Of a stretch of 64,000 bases of DNA, positions 56,475 through 64,000 are shown one piece after another (positions within the stretch are counted from its first letter, which is position 1; the number at the start of each line of letters is the position of its first letter). The translations under genes and the position numbers were made by a program. The notes under the pieces were generated by a model. It worked only from the letters and a program-made list of their open reading frames with translations, searched no databases and was not told where the DNA came from. Origin of the DNA: Saprospirales bacterium (GTDB lineage: Bacteria; Bacteroidota; Bacteroidia; Chitinophagales; Saprospiraceae); the NCBI GenBank assembly GCA_016711045.1, contig JADJTT010000002.1, positions 806,001 through 870,000 on the forward strand. Direction: 5' to 3'.

Positions 56475-58499
56475 CTAAATTTGCAACGCCAATTGATATG
56501 CCTGTTCGATGGCTTGCTGTGCGTCCAGCTCTGCTGCGGTATGGGCGCCACCGATCAGGTGGGGGGCAATCCCCCTTTCCTGCAGCGCCTGCTGCAATTC
56601 CCGCCGGGATTCCTGTCCCGCACAAATGATGATATGATCCACTTTCAGTACCTCGGTCACTCCTTTCCAGTGAATATGCAGGCCCTGGTCGTCAATTTTT
56701 TCATACCGAACGGCAGACATAACCTTTACCCCCATTTGCTGGAGTTCGGACCGATGTATCCACCCGGTGGTTTTCCCCAGGCCTCTGCCGGGTTTGCCGG
56801 GAGATCGCTGAAGCAAATAAATCGTTCGGCCGGAAACTATCGGCTGGGGCTTTTTCAGCGCCCCCCGTTCTTCATAAGATGGATCAACCCCCCATTGAGC
56901 CAGAAATTCGGAAATAGCCTCCTCCGGAGGTGAAGGACGGTGTGCCAGGAATGTCGCCACATCCATCCCGATCCCACCTGCACCGATGATCGCTACGCAT
57001 TGCCCTACTTCAATCCGGCCCTGCAGCACATCGGTATAAGACCATACAGAAGGGTGGTCCACTCCCGGAATAGCAGGACGCCGGGGAGAGACGCCTGTTG
57101 CCAGGATGATCTCCTCAAACCCACCTTCTGCCAATTGATCCGCTGTGACCTGTGTATTCAGTTTCACTCGCACGCTTGTGCGGTCCAGTTCATTCCGGAA
57201 ATACCGGATGGTTTCTCCATATTCTTCTTTCCCTGGAACTTGTTTGGCCATCAAGAACTGGCCACCGACCGCGGCAGACGCTTCAAAGAGGGTCACCTCA
57301 TGCCCCCGTTGAGCTGCCAGGGTCGAAAAAGCCAACCCCGCTGGTCCGGCTCCTACCACGGCTATCTTTCTGCTTCTTGTAGCGGGCTCTACGATCCACT
57401 CTGTTTCCCGGCACGCCAGGGGATTAACCAGGCAGGAAGCGACCTTGCGTTCAAACACATGGTCCAGGCAGGCCTGGTTGCAGGCAATACAGGTATTGAT
57501 ATGGGCAGCTTGATTCGCCCGGGCTTTTTTCACAAAGTAGGGATCGGCTAACAGCGGACGAGCCATGGATACCATATCGGCATCTTCTGCCGCCAGTATC
57601 CGCTCCGCTATTTCCGGGGCATTGATCCGGTTGGTGGTAATGAGCGGGATGCCCACTTTGCCCTTCAGCCGCCTGGTCACCCAGGAGAAAGCCCCGCGGG
57701 GCACGGTGGTGGCGATGGTCGGTACGCGGGCTTCATGCCAGCCGATGCCGGTATTGATGAGGTTGGCGCCTGCTTTTTCCACTTCCCCGGCCAGCGCTTC
57801 TATTTCTTCCCAGGTACTCCCCTCTTCGACCAGGTCGAGCATCGACAGGCGATAGATGACAATAAAATCAGATCCCGCTGCTTCCCGGACCTTTCGCAGG
57901 ATCTCCAGGGGAAAGCGGATACGGTTTTCAAAGCTGCCGCCCCATTCATCGGTGCGGTGGTTGGTGCGAGGTGCAATAAACTGGTTGATCAGATACCCTT
58001 CCGATCCCATGATCTCCACTCCGTCATAACCAGCCTCGCGAGCCAGCGCAGCGCATTGGGCAAAGTCCCGGATCGTCACCAACACCCCTACGCCACTCAG
58101 CGCCCTTGGTTTGAAGGGGGTAATGGGCGAACGGATCGCCGAGGGCGCCACTGCAAAGGGATGATAGGCATATCGCCCGGTATGGAGGATCTGCATGCAG
58201 ATCTTTCCGCCTGCTGCATGTACCGCATCGGTGATCATCTTGTGTTGACGTGCCTCCCCGGATGTACTTAACTTACCCGAAAAAGGAGAAACCCACCCGG
58301 CCCGGTTTGGCGCCACGCCGCCGGTTACGATCAGCCCGACTTCTCCACGGGCACGCTCGGCGTAAAAGGCAGCCAGCTTGGGAAAACCGTTCCTTTTTTC
58401 CTCCAGGCCGGTATGCATGGACCCCATCAACACCCGGTTGGGCAACTGGGTAAATCCCAAATCGAGGGGTTGAAAGAGTTTCGGGTAATTGGGATGCAT
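56475..58499 (-). CDS. FadH-like NADPH:2,4-dienoyl-CoA reductase / old yellow enzyme family
   Basis: A 674-residue flavin and iron-sulfur enzyme. The N-terminal TIM barrel (about 1-320) starts LFQPLDLGFTQLPNRVLMGSMHTG, with HTGRYAY. The iron-sulfur ligands follow C-x2-C-x3-C-x11-C (about 334-353). The C-terminal half holds FAD-binding GAGPAGLAFS and NAD(P)-binding GAGGIGMDVA Rossmann motifs. Length and order match E. coli FadH, which reduces 2,4-dienoyl-CoA in beta-oxidation of unsaturated fatty acids. Related enzymes act on other substrates. Confidence 0.88.
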   Translation of the reverse strand: MHPNYPKLFQPLDLGFTQLPNRVLMGSMHTGLEEKRNGFPKLAAFYAERARGEVGLIVTGGVAPNRAGWVSPFSGKLSTSGEARQHKMITDAVHAAGGKICMQILHTGRYAYHPFAVAPSAIRSPITPFKPRALSGVGVLVTIRDFAQCAALAREAGYDGVEIMGSEGYLINQFIAPRTNHRTDEWGGSFENRIRFPLEILRKVREAAGSDFIVIYRLSMLDLVEEGSTWEEIEALAGEVEKAGANLINTGIGWHEARVPTIATTVPRGAFSWVTRRLKGKVGIPLITTNRINAPEIAERILAAEDADMVSMARPLLADPYFVKKARANQAAHINTCIACNQACLDHVFERKVASCLVNPLACRETEWIVEPATRSRKIAVVGAGPAGLAFSTLAAQRGHEVTLFEASAAVGGQFLMAKQVPGKEEYGETIRYFRNELDRTSVRVKLNTQVTADQLAEGGFEEIILATGVSPRRPAIPGVDHPSVWSYTDVLQGRIEVGQCVAIIGAGGIGMDVATFLAHRPSPPEEAISEFLAQWGVDPSYEERGALKKPQPIVSGRTIYLLQRSPGKPGRGLGKTTGWIHRSELQQMGVKVMSAVRYEKIDDQGLHIHWKGVTEVLKVDHIIICAGQESRRELQQALQERGIAPHLIGGAHTAAELDAQQAIEQAYQLALQI

Positions 58500-58556
58500 A
58501 GTTCATGGTTGTTTCCAACGGGAAAATTACCAAAAAAAGGACGTTATCCAATTATC

Positions 58557-61463
58557 TTACTGTACGAGTGCCATTTTTCGGGTCGCTTTGCCCTGTGCAC
58601 TTTCTACCTGGTAGTATACGATACCGGTCGTTCGTCCCAATGCTGATCTGGCAACCTGGATCTGGTTCATACCTGCGGCAAAGGCGCCTTCCTGCAGGAG
58701 CAGCGTACGGCCACTTTCGTCGAAAATATGTATCCGTGCAGTACCCGCTTCCGGCAGGTAGAACCCAATCCGGGTGGACTCCCGTACGGGGTTGGGCATA
58801 TTTTGGTACAGCTCGAACTTATTGTACACCAGCATCGGCCCGTCCATGCAATGGAAAAGCAGCGCCATCTCCAGCGGGTCATTGGAGCGGGTGTATGCTT
58901 CTGCCCTGGTATAGCGGGAGTTGATCGTCATGACCTGGCATACTTTCTCGGTGCTTGTCCGGGCCCTGAATTGGAGCGTAAAGAGCACTTGATCCTCGCT
59001 CAGTTCTTTGGTCTCTCCGTCCCAACTAACCGTAATAGCGCCGGCTTCCGGCATGACGTAAAAGTTTTGAGCCGTAAAGTCCGGCAAACCGCTGGACCGG
59101 AGTCCAACAAATTCGACCGCATCGAGCGAGTAGTTGAGCGTGAATTGGAAGCCGGTAATTTCGCGGATATTTTTAGCGCGGAAACTAACCTCGTGTACCT
59201 GTCCCTCCGTCAGCATTTCATCGGTAATCTCAAAGACCAATGGCTCTTTTGATCGGCTGGCCACATCTCCTCCTCCCAGCGTGGAAGGCTGCGCGCTTCC
59301 GTTGAGGTCGCCCACTTTGATAGCCATGAAGTTGAGTTCAGCGGCTTCCAATAAATTGGTGATCGGAATAGCTTCCGGGAAATTCTCTCCAAATGGATGG
59401 GTCGGATCCTGGAATACATAGGAAGCATCCACGAACCTCCAGGAGGTATTGTTGGGGAAATTATCTGTAACGTGCAGGATCACTTTGCGGATCTCCACCA
59501 TGTCTGAGGTAGTGATCGTGCCGGTGCGATTGGCATCGGCAGCAATGAGTTTATAGGGAGAGGTGAGCGGATTGATGCCCAGAATATGTTGCCGAAGGAT
59601 CACCAGATCGAGGGTGGTAACGCCGTTTTCTGCATGATCATCCCGGTAGGGAGTGACCATATAGCCGGCACAGGTTGCCATTTCACCCATATCAAAAGCG
59701 CCGAATTCATCGGTGAGTACATTGCCCATATTAAGCCCCTGAGTGGTCATAAACACCTGCACTTCGACTGATTCTACCGGGTCTCCCGATTCGGTCTGCA
59801 CAAACCCGCTGATGGGAACGGCCGGTTCATTGCTTTGGCACAGCAGCTCATGCGGTTCGGCCAGGAAAACCGCTTCCTGCAGCACCGGAATTTCCGTATT
59901 GCGCAGCACGATATCCTGCATGGTGGTCGCTTCGATCAATGCGAGGTCTTGGGGCGAAATTGCCGGGTCATTTTTATAGTAAAACCGGTCGCCATCCCGC
60001 AAATTGGTGAACTGCAACCGGAGCAACGTAAACAGGGTCTGTCCAAAAACCGAATTGGGCATCGGGTCTTCTGCCAGGAGGCCGACCCACAAGTCCACGT
60101 TATTCGGATCGCCGTACAGGGTTTGGAGGGAAGAAGCGCTTGCTGAATTTGTGGTAATGTCGGAAAACCCGGTATGTGCCGGCAAGCCCATCGCTACCCG
60201 GAGCCCATTGAGCCGAAGAATGCCCCGGTCGCGCCCCCTTCCGATATTGATAGAGACCAGGTCCAATCCACCGGCGCCCGGTGGGCCGAAAAGGAAATTC
60301 CGCACAGAGCCGATCACCCGCGTATCAACCTGTTGCATTTCCTGAATGGCCATGCCTTTACAGTATGGTTCCAGGCCAACGGATTGAACGACGGAAGGGA
60401 TGAAAAATCCGTCTTTGAGCACCAGGTTCCCTTCGGGAATGGTATTGCCGTTCAAATCGATACGCTGGACCACATTGTTGATCATGGTATGCCCCAGGCG
60501 GAATCCGGCAGCCGAAAATTCATTCAAAATACCTGCGTTTACAGCCGGATCATATCCGGTATATGCCTCCAGGTCTACGCCCAGGGAAGGGAGCCACTCC
60601 TCGAACGTAATGCGCTGGATCATCCCGCTTACGAGGCGGCGCGCCTGCTGGTAGATCTGTTCATCCGTCCAGTCCGGATGCGCTTCCAGCAGCTCGCCGC
60701 ACAGGCGGTTGTGCTCGCGCACGAAAAGAGTGTGCACGACGGTTAAAAGCGGTTGTTCGTTGGCCCGGGCATCGCCGGCGACAAAGATCTTGCTCGCGGC
60801 GCCCACCGGATTGTCCATGTGGGGCGCATTGGGGTCGACCGGGCTGTTCAGTTCGCCATCGAGCGTATTATAAGGGAGAAAATTGCCTGCCGACACCTTC
60901 AGCTTTCCAGCCTCAAACGTGCGCAACCAATTGGCTCGGGCTGTTTCAGACCCATACACCGCCGAGCCGTCGAGATAGGCCGTAATATTGTTGAAGTGTT
61001 CCCGCGGATTATCCAGGCCGGCGCCCGTTCCCGGGGCTGCCAGGGAACGCCGGAAAAGAATCTTCACCTGTCCGGTATTCCAGGGGTCAAAGAACGGGTC
61101 GCCCTGCGGTATGTTGATGAATACGTTTTCCGTACCGTCGGGAATGAAGGTAAAATCGTGGTCGATAAACTGCCCGAAGACCCATACATAATCGCTATGC
61201 CCCATGGGGTCAGGAATAGCTTCCTCCTGGGAAAAAAGGGTGTTGCTGATCAATCGGGGATTGGGCAGTCCTACGCCCGCCAGAGTGGAAACTCCGTCGC
61301 CGTAGGTCACAGGGCCTATGCGTAACAATTCAGCTCCTTTCGCCCCCCAAGCTGGGTGAGCAATGTTATTTCCGGTGCCATCAATGGTCCTGGCCTCCTG
61401 AGAATAGGCAGAATAGATGGAAATCCCAAAAATGAGAAGTGTGTAGAATGCACGAAGGCGCAT
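58557..61463 (-). CDS. Animal-type haem peroxidase with dockerin, cohesin-like and T9SS type A domains
   Basis: A 968-residue secreted enzyme (signal about 1-22, IYSAYSQ). The peroxidase domain (about 25-540) keeps the active site: distal His102 in GQFIDHDF, catalytic Arg233 and Glu236 in GDARANEQPLL (as in myeloperoxidase), REHNR at about 249-253, and proximal His325 in FRLGHT. After it come a CnaB-like module, dockerin-type loops (DDHAENGVTTLD about 610; DANRTGTITTSD about 645), a cohesin-like domain (about 740-870), and a T9SS type A tail (883-968, FELYQNMPNPVRES). It should oxidise halides or phenols at the cell surface; whether it cross-links the HYR proteins is inference. It sits alone, convergent with nothing, 57 bp before the FadH-like gene. 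Confidence 0.9.
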   Translation of the reverse strand: MRLRAFYTLLIFGISIYSAYSQEARTIDGTGNNIAHPAWGAKGAELLRIGPVTYGDGVSTLAGVGLPNPRLISNTLFSQEEAIPDPMGHSDYVWVFGQFIDHDFTFIPDGTENVFINIPQGDPFFDPWNTGQVKILFRRSLAAPGTGAGLDNPREHFNNITAYLDGSAVYGSETARANWLRTFEAGKLKVSAGNFLPYNTLDGELNSPVDPNAPHMDNPVGAASKIFVAGDARANEQPLLTVVHTLFVREHNRLCGELLEAHPDWTDEQIYQQARRLVSGMIQRITFEEWLPSLGVDLEAYTGYDPAVNAGILNEFSAAGFRLGHTMINNVVQRIDLNGNTIPEGNLVLKDGFFIPSVVQSVGLEPYCKGMAIQEMQQVDTRVIGSVRNFLFGPPGAGGLDLVSINIGRGRDRGILRLNGLRVAMGLPAHTGFSDITTNSASASSLQTLYGDPNNVDLWVGLLAEDPMPNSVFGQTLFTLLRLQFTNLRDGDRFYYKNDPAISPQDLALIEATTMQDIVLRNTEIPVLQEAVFLAEPHELLCQSNEPAVPISGFVQTESGDPVESVEVQVFMTTQGLNMGNVLTDEFGAFDMGEMATCAGYMVTPYRDDHAENGVTTLDLVILRQHILGINPLTSPYKLIAADANRTGTITTSDMVEIRKVILHVTDNFPNNTSWRFVDASYVFQDPTHPFGENFPEAIPITNLLEAAELNFMAIKVGDLNGSAQPSTLGGGDVASRSKEPLVFEITDEMLTEGQVHEVSFRAKNIREITGFQFTLNYSLDAVEFVGLRSSGLPDFTAQNFYVMPEAGAITVSWDGETKELSEDQVLFTLQFRARTSTEKVCQVMTINSRYTRAEAYTRSNDPLEMALLFHCMDGPMLVYNKFELYQNMPNPVRESTRIGFYLPEAGTARIHIFDESGRTLLLQEGAFAAGMNQIQVARSALGRTTGIVYYQVESAQGKATRKMALVQ

Positions 61464-61685
61464 AAATAATGGGTGGTTTTTGTGACGCTGAAAATTTGGG
61501 ATACTGAGTTAGAAGGCACAAAGATAAGGTATTTCAGATTTCGCCGCTTGCCTTTGTAAAAGGGCCGATTCGTTTTAATGTTCCGTTAAAGCGCGTTTTT
61601 TTTTCAATAAATCACTTCGGGCAGCCATTTTGATATTGCATCCGGAATCGATACTTTTAGCGCCACAATGCCAAACCAATTTTAT
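61464..61685. promoter_or_regulatory. Divergent intergenic region
   Basis: A 222-bp AT-rich stretch between the haem peroxidase start (minus) and the outer-membrane protein start (plus). It should hold both promoters, but I cannot place either with confidence. Confidence 0.35.
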
Positions 61686-64000
61686 ATGAACCCCCGACTT
61701 CTCCCCTTGCTCGCCTGCTTATTTTTTGCCCTGACCGTATCGGCACAATCCAGCGTATACAACCAGCTTCAACCCGGCTACCTCACCTTCGGGATCAATG
61801 GAGGCCTTTCTTACCAAACCAGCGATGTAAAAGCCCGCCTCAACGGGTATGGGCTGGGGCTCACATTGGGTAAAAACCTTTATTACCATCCCGCATCTCC
61901 CTTCACGGCAGACATTCGGGCCCGTTTCCTGTACGCCCGGCAATACGGGTTGGACGGGGCGCCTTCCTATGACATCGACCGCAATATTGCCCTGAACGGC
62001 GCACTGAACCTGGATTACCTGAACTACCCTCCTTCCTACGGCATCACAGACGGATTTGTCTTCCAAAACTACCGGACTACCTTGGGAGAACTGGCAGCCG
62101 AAGGGGTGCTAACCTGGAATACCAACCGCCTTGGGCCGGGTCTTTTTTTCTCGCTCTATGGCGGGGTGGGATTTGATTATTCCAGCACCCGGATCGATCA
62201 GGCGGATGCTAATGGAGCCCCTTATTACGAGGGATATACGCAACTCAAAGGACTGAGTGTGGGGAAAACGAGGAGGGAATTGAAAAACTCGATCCTGGAC
62301 GGCAATTATGAAACCATCGCCGACAATATCTCCTCCGCCGGTCAATTGGGCATTGCGCCTTCGCTGGGGGTGGAAGTCGGCTTTCAACTGACGACCCGGT
62401 TTGCCGTCAGTCTCGGGCACCGGATCACGTTTACCGGCAACAATCTGCTCGACGGGAATCAATGGACCGACAGCAAAGGGGACTGGTATCACTACACCAA
62501 CCTGGGCCTGCAGTGGACACTTACCCCTGCCCGTAAAGAGAAAGGGAAGAACCCTCTTATTTCCATTACTTTCCCCACCCAGGATCCCTATACCAGTTCC
62601 ACTTCCAACGGTTTGGTAAAAGCCCGGATCACAGGCGTACAAAGTGCCGCAGATGTCGTTTGCACGGTAAATGGACGAATGATGCCCTTCGATCTTTATG
62701 CCGGCGATTTTGCAGTGTCTTTCCCGCTGGTTCCCGGCCGAAATGACGTGCAAATTCAGGCTACCAATACCTATGGCCGAGACCTGAAAAGGATACTGAT
62801 CTATTACCAAACCGGGACTGGAGCCACACCTACTCCCACCCCAAGACCCAACCCCGCTCCAAGCCCCAACCCAGGTCCAAAACCCAATCCGGGTCCAAAA
62901 CCTAGTCCAGCCCCAAATCCTAATCCGGGTCCAAAACCCAGTCCAGCCCCTCCAAAGCCAATCCCATCGCCAACCCCGAGTGTGAGCCAGCCACAAGTGC
63001 AAATCACTCAGCCGTCCAGCGACACGTATCAAAGTAGCAGCGCTTCGACGACCATCAAGGCTACTATAAAAAATGTATCTTCCTCCAACGATATCCTGTA
63101 TACGGTCAATGGCAGAAAGGTGAGTAATTTCTCCTTTTCGGGCACCAATTTCCAGGCCACCGTTACCCTGCAACAAGGGAGCAACAAAATCGAGATTGAA
63201 GCCAGTAACAGTGCCGGTAAGAAAAAAGATCAGGTAACCATAACGTATGCGGACCCTCCCCAGCCGCCTCAGGTCACCATTAACAACCCTGCCGATAAAG
63301 CGGTGGTGTCGGAGCCTTCGGTATCGGTGCAAGCGACCCTGAAGAATATTGCGCAGAAAAGCCAGATCACCTTTCTGGTGAATGCCCAATCTACGACCAA
63401 TTTCACCTACGCCAATGGTCAGTTTCTGGCTACCGCACCCCTGACCTCGGGAAACAACACCCTGGTGATCCGCGCCCAAAACCAGGACGGGAAAGCGGAA
63501 GACGCCATTCAGGTTACCTACCGGATCCCCCCGCCTCCCAAACCGGATGTGACGTTTATCCTGCCTGCCAAGCCGGGCGCTGCCGCACTTAAGACCCCTT
63601 ACGAAGTAAAAGCCCGGGTAGGCCAGGTCAGCAGTCCCAGCCAAATCACCTTTAAAGTGAATGGAAAAGAGATGAAAGGCTTCCAATTTGACCCCAAAAC
63701 AGGCCAGTTTAGTTCGAAAGTAGACCTGTTGGAAGGGAAAAACGACCTGGAGATCAGCGCGATCAATGACTCGGGAAGCACGGCGGCCCGGACAACTGTC
63801 AACTATCGTAAACCAGCGGTCATTTCTCCGGGCAATAAGCCGGAGGTCAACATCACCGCTATATCGCAACCGGCCAGCAACCCGCTCAACCCCAACGTAG
63901 CTTCGAGTACGCTGGAGGCGACAATCACCCATATCGACCAGAAGCAGCAGATCCTTTTTACGATCAACGGCAACCAGGTAACCGATTTCTCCTTTGACGC
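61686..64000 (+). CDS. Outer-membrane protein with Pro-rich linker and Ig-like repeats (cut by window end)
   Basis: The frame is open from the ATG at 61686 to the end of the window (771 codons and more). The signal peptide is about 1-20 (ALTVSAQ). Residues 21-300 alternate aromatic-ended strands, as in an outer-membrane barrel. Then comes a repeat of about 75 residues, a Pro-rich linker (379-437, built of PNPGPKP and PSPAP units), and at least four more repeats of about 90 residues with the pattern I.F.VNG..V..F.F....F.A...L..G.N.I.I.A.N..G. These resemble glucodextranase-type or bacterial Ig-like domains. An OmpA domain may follow outside the window, but this cannot be seen. Long antisense frames here (such as 62109-63932 minus) are shadows. 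Confidence 0.75.
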   Translation, partial: MNPRLLPLLACLFFALTVSAQSSVYNQLQPGYLTFGINGGLSYQTSDVKARLNGYGLGLTLGKNLYYHPASPFTADIRARFLYARQYGLDGAPSYDIDRNIALNGALNLDYLNYPPSYGITDGFVFQNYRTTLGELAAEGVLTWNTNRLGPGLFFSLYGGVGFDYSSTRIDQADANGAPYYEGYTQLKGLSVGKTRRELKNSILDGNYETIADNISSAGQLGIAPSLGVEVGFQLTTRFAVSLGHRITFTGNNLLDGNQWTDSKGDWYHYTNLGLQWTLTPARKEKGKNPLISITFPTQDPYTSSTSNGLVKARITGVQSAADVVCTVNGRMMPFDLYAGDFAVSFPLVPGRNDVQIQATNTYGRDLKRILIYYQTGTGATPTPTPRPNPAPSPNPGPKPNPGPKPSPAPNPNPGPKPSPAPPKPIPSPTPSVSQPQVQITQPSSDTYQSSSASTTIKATIKNVSSSNDILYTVNGRKVSNFSFSGTNFQATVTLQQGSNKIEIEASNSAGKKKDQVTITYADPPQPPQVTINNPADKAVVSEPSVSVQATLKNIAQKSQITFLVNAQSTTNFTYANGQFLATAPLTSGNNTLVIRAQNQDGKAEDAIQVTYRIPPPPKPDVTFILPAKPGAAALKTPYEVKARVGQVSSPSQITFKVNGKEMKGFQFDPKTGQFSSKVDLLEGKNDLEISAINDSGSTAARTTVNYRKPAVISPGNKPEVNITAISQPASNPLNPNVASSTLEATITHIDQKQQILFTINGNQVTDFSFD

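Noticed and set aside
62109..63932. 607-codon minus-strand frame
   Set aside because: It is antisense to a clear signal-peptide-bearing protein with Pro-rich linker and repeats; its Gly/Trp-rich part is the complement of the Pro-rich linker.

Overview
The window looks like a chromosomal segment of a Bacteroidota bacterium. A Saprospiraceae-like (Lewinella/Haliscomenobacter-type) organism is my best guess, by inference only. The evidence is PorP/SprF and PorE-like proteins of the type IX secretion system (T9SS), many very large secreted proteins ending in T9SS sorting domains, SprB-type repeats, the small ribosomal protein bTHX, and mostly weak Shine-Dalgarno sequences. I see no tRNA, rRNA, CRISPR array, insertion sequence or prophage.

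Layout. 1-17 kb is mostly housekeeping: a PorE-like/PorP pair (minus), a lipoprotein and GT9 glycosyltransferase, a Cys-rich secreted protein, a Nudix hydrolase, an SDR-GH3 pair, bTHX, a methyltransferase-thioesterase pair, a YtfI/YtfJ-like pair, a REC-CRP regulator, two divergent CotH-like proteins, and moeA-moaC. 17-50 kb is almost wholly minus-strand and holds giant secreted proteins. One HYR-type protein (17325-21242) is followed by three tandem copies of a two-gene cassette (small secreted protein plus ~2000-residue HYR protein; 21.8-42.6 kb). Then come a PorP/SprF protein, a cohesin/SprB-repeat protein, and a single-cohesin protein. 50-61 kb holds another dockerin-bearing giant protein, a NarL-type regulator overlapping a glycosylasparaginase gene, a FadH-like reductase, and an animal-type haem peroxidase. 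The window ends inside a plus-strand outer-membrane protein gene (61686 onward).

How the genes may work together. Six proteins with different N-termini (five HYR-type giants and the haem peroxidase) share one C-terminal block: a small CnaB/carboxypeptidase-regulatory-like module, a pair of dockerin-type EF loops, a cohesin-like beta-sandwich, and a T9SS type A sorting domain. Between them lie a protein with five cohesin-like modules, about twelve SprB-like repeats and a T9SS type B (gliding-motility type) C-terminus, its adjacent PorP/SprF partner, and a protein with a single cohesin-like module. I infer a surface assembly secreted by the T9SS in which dockerin-tagged proteins dock on a cohesin scaffold. 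This resembles a cellulosome in logic but carries adhesive HYR proteins and a peroxidase in place of glycosidases. Actual binding cannot be shown from sequence.

Caution on sequence quality. Four single-base frameshifts in short homopolymer runs interrupt otherwise intact genes: two in moeA, one in the third giant cassette, one in the cohesin/SprB protein. They may be sequencing errors and are annotated as single disrupted genes.
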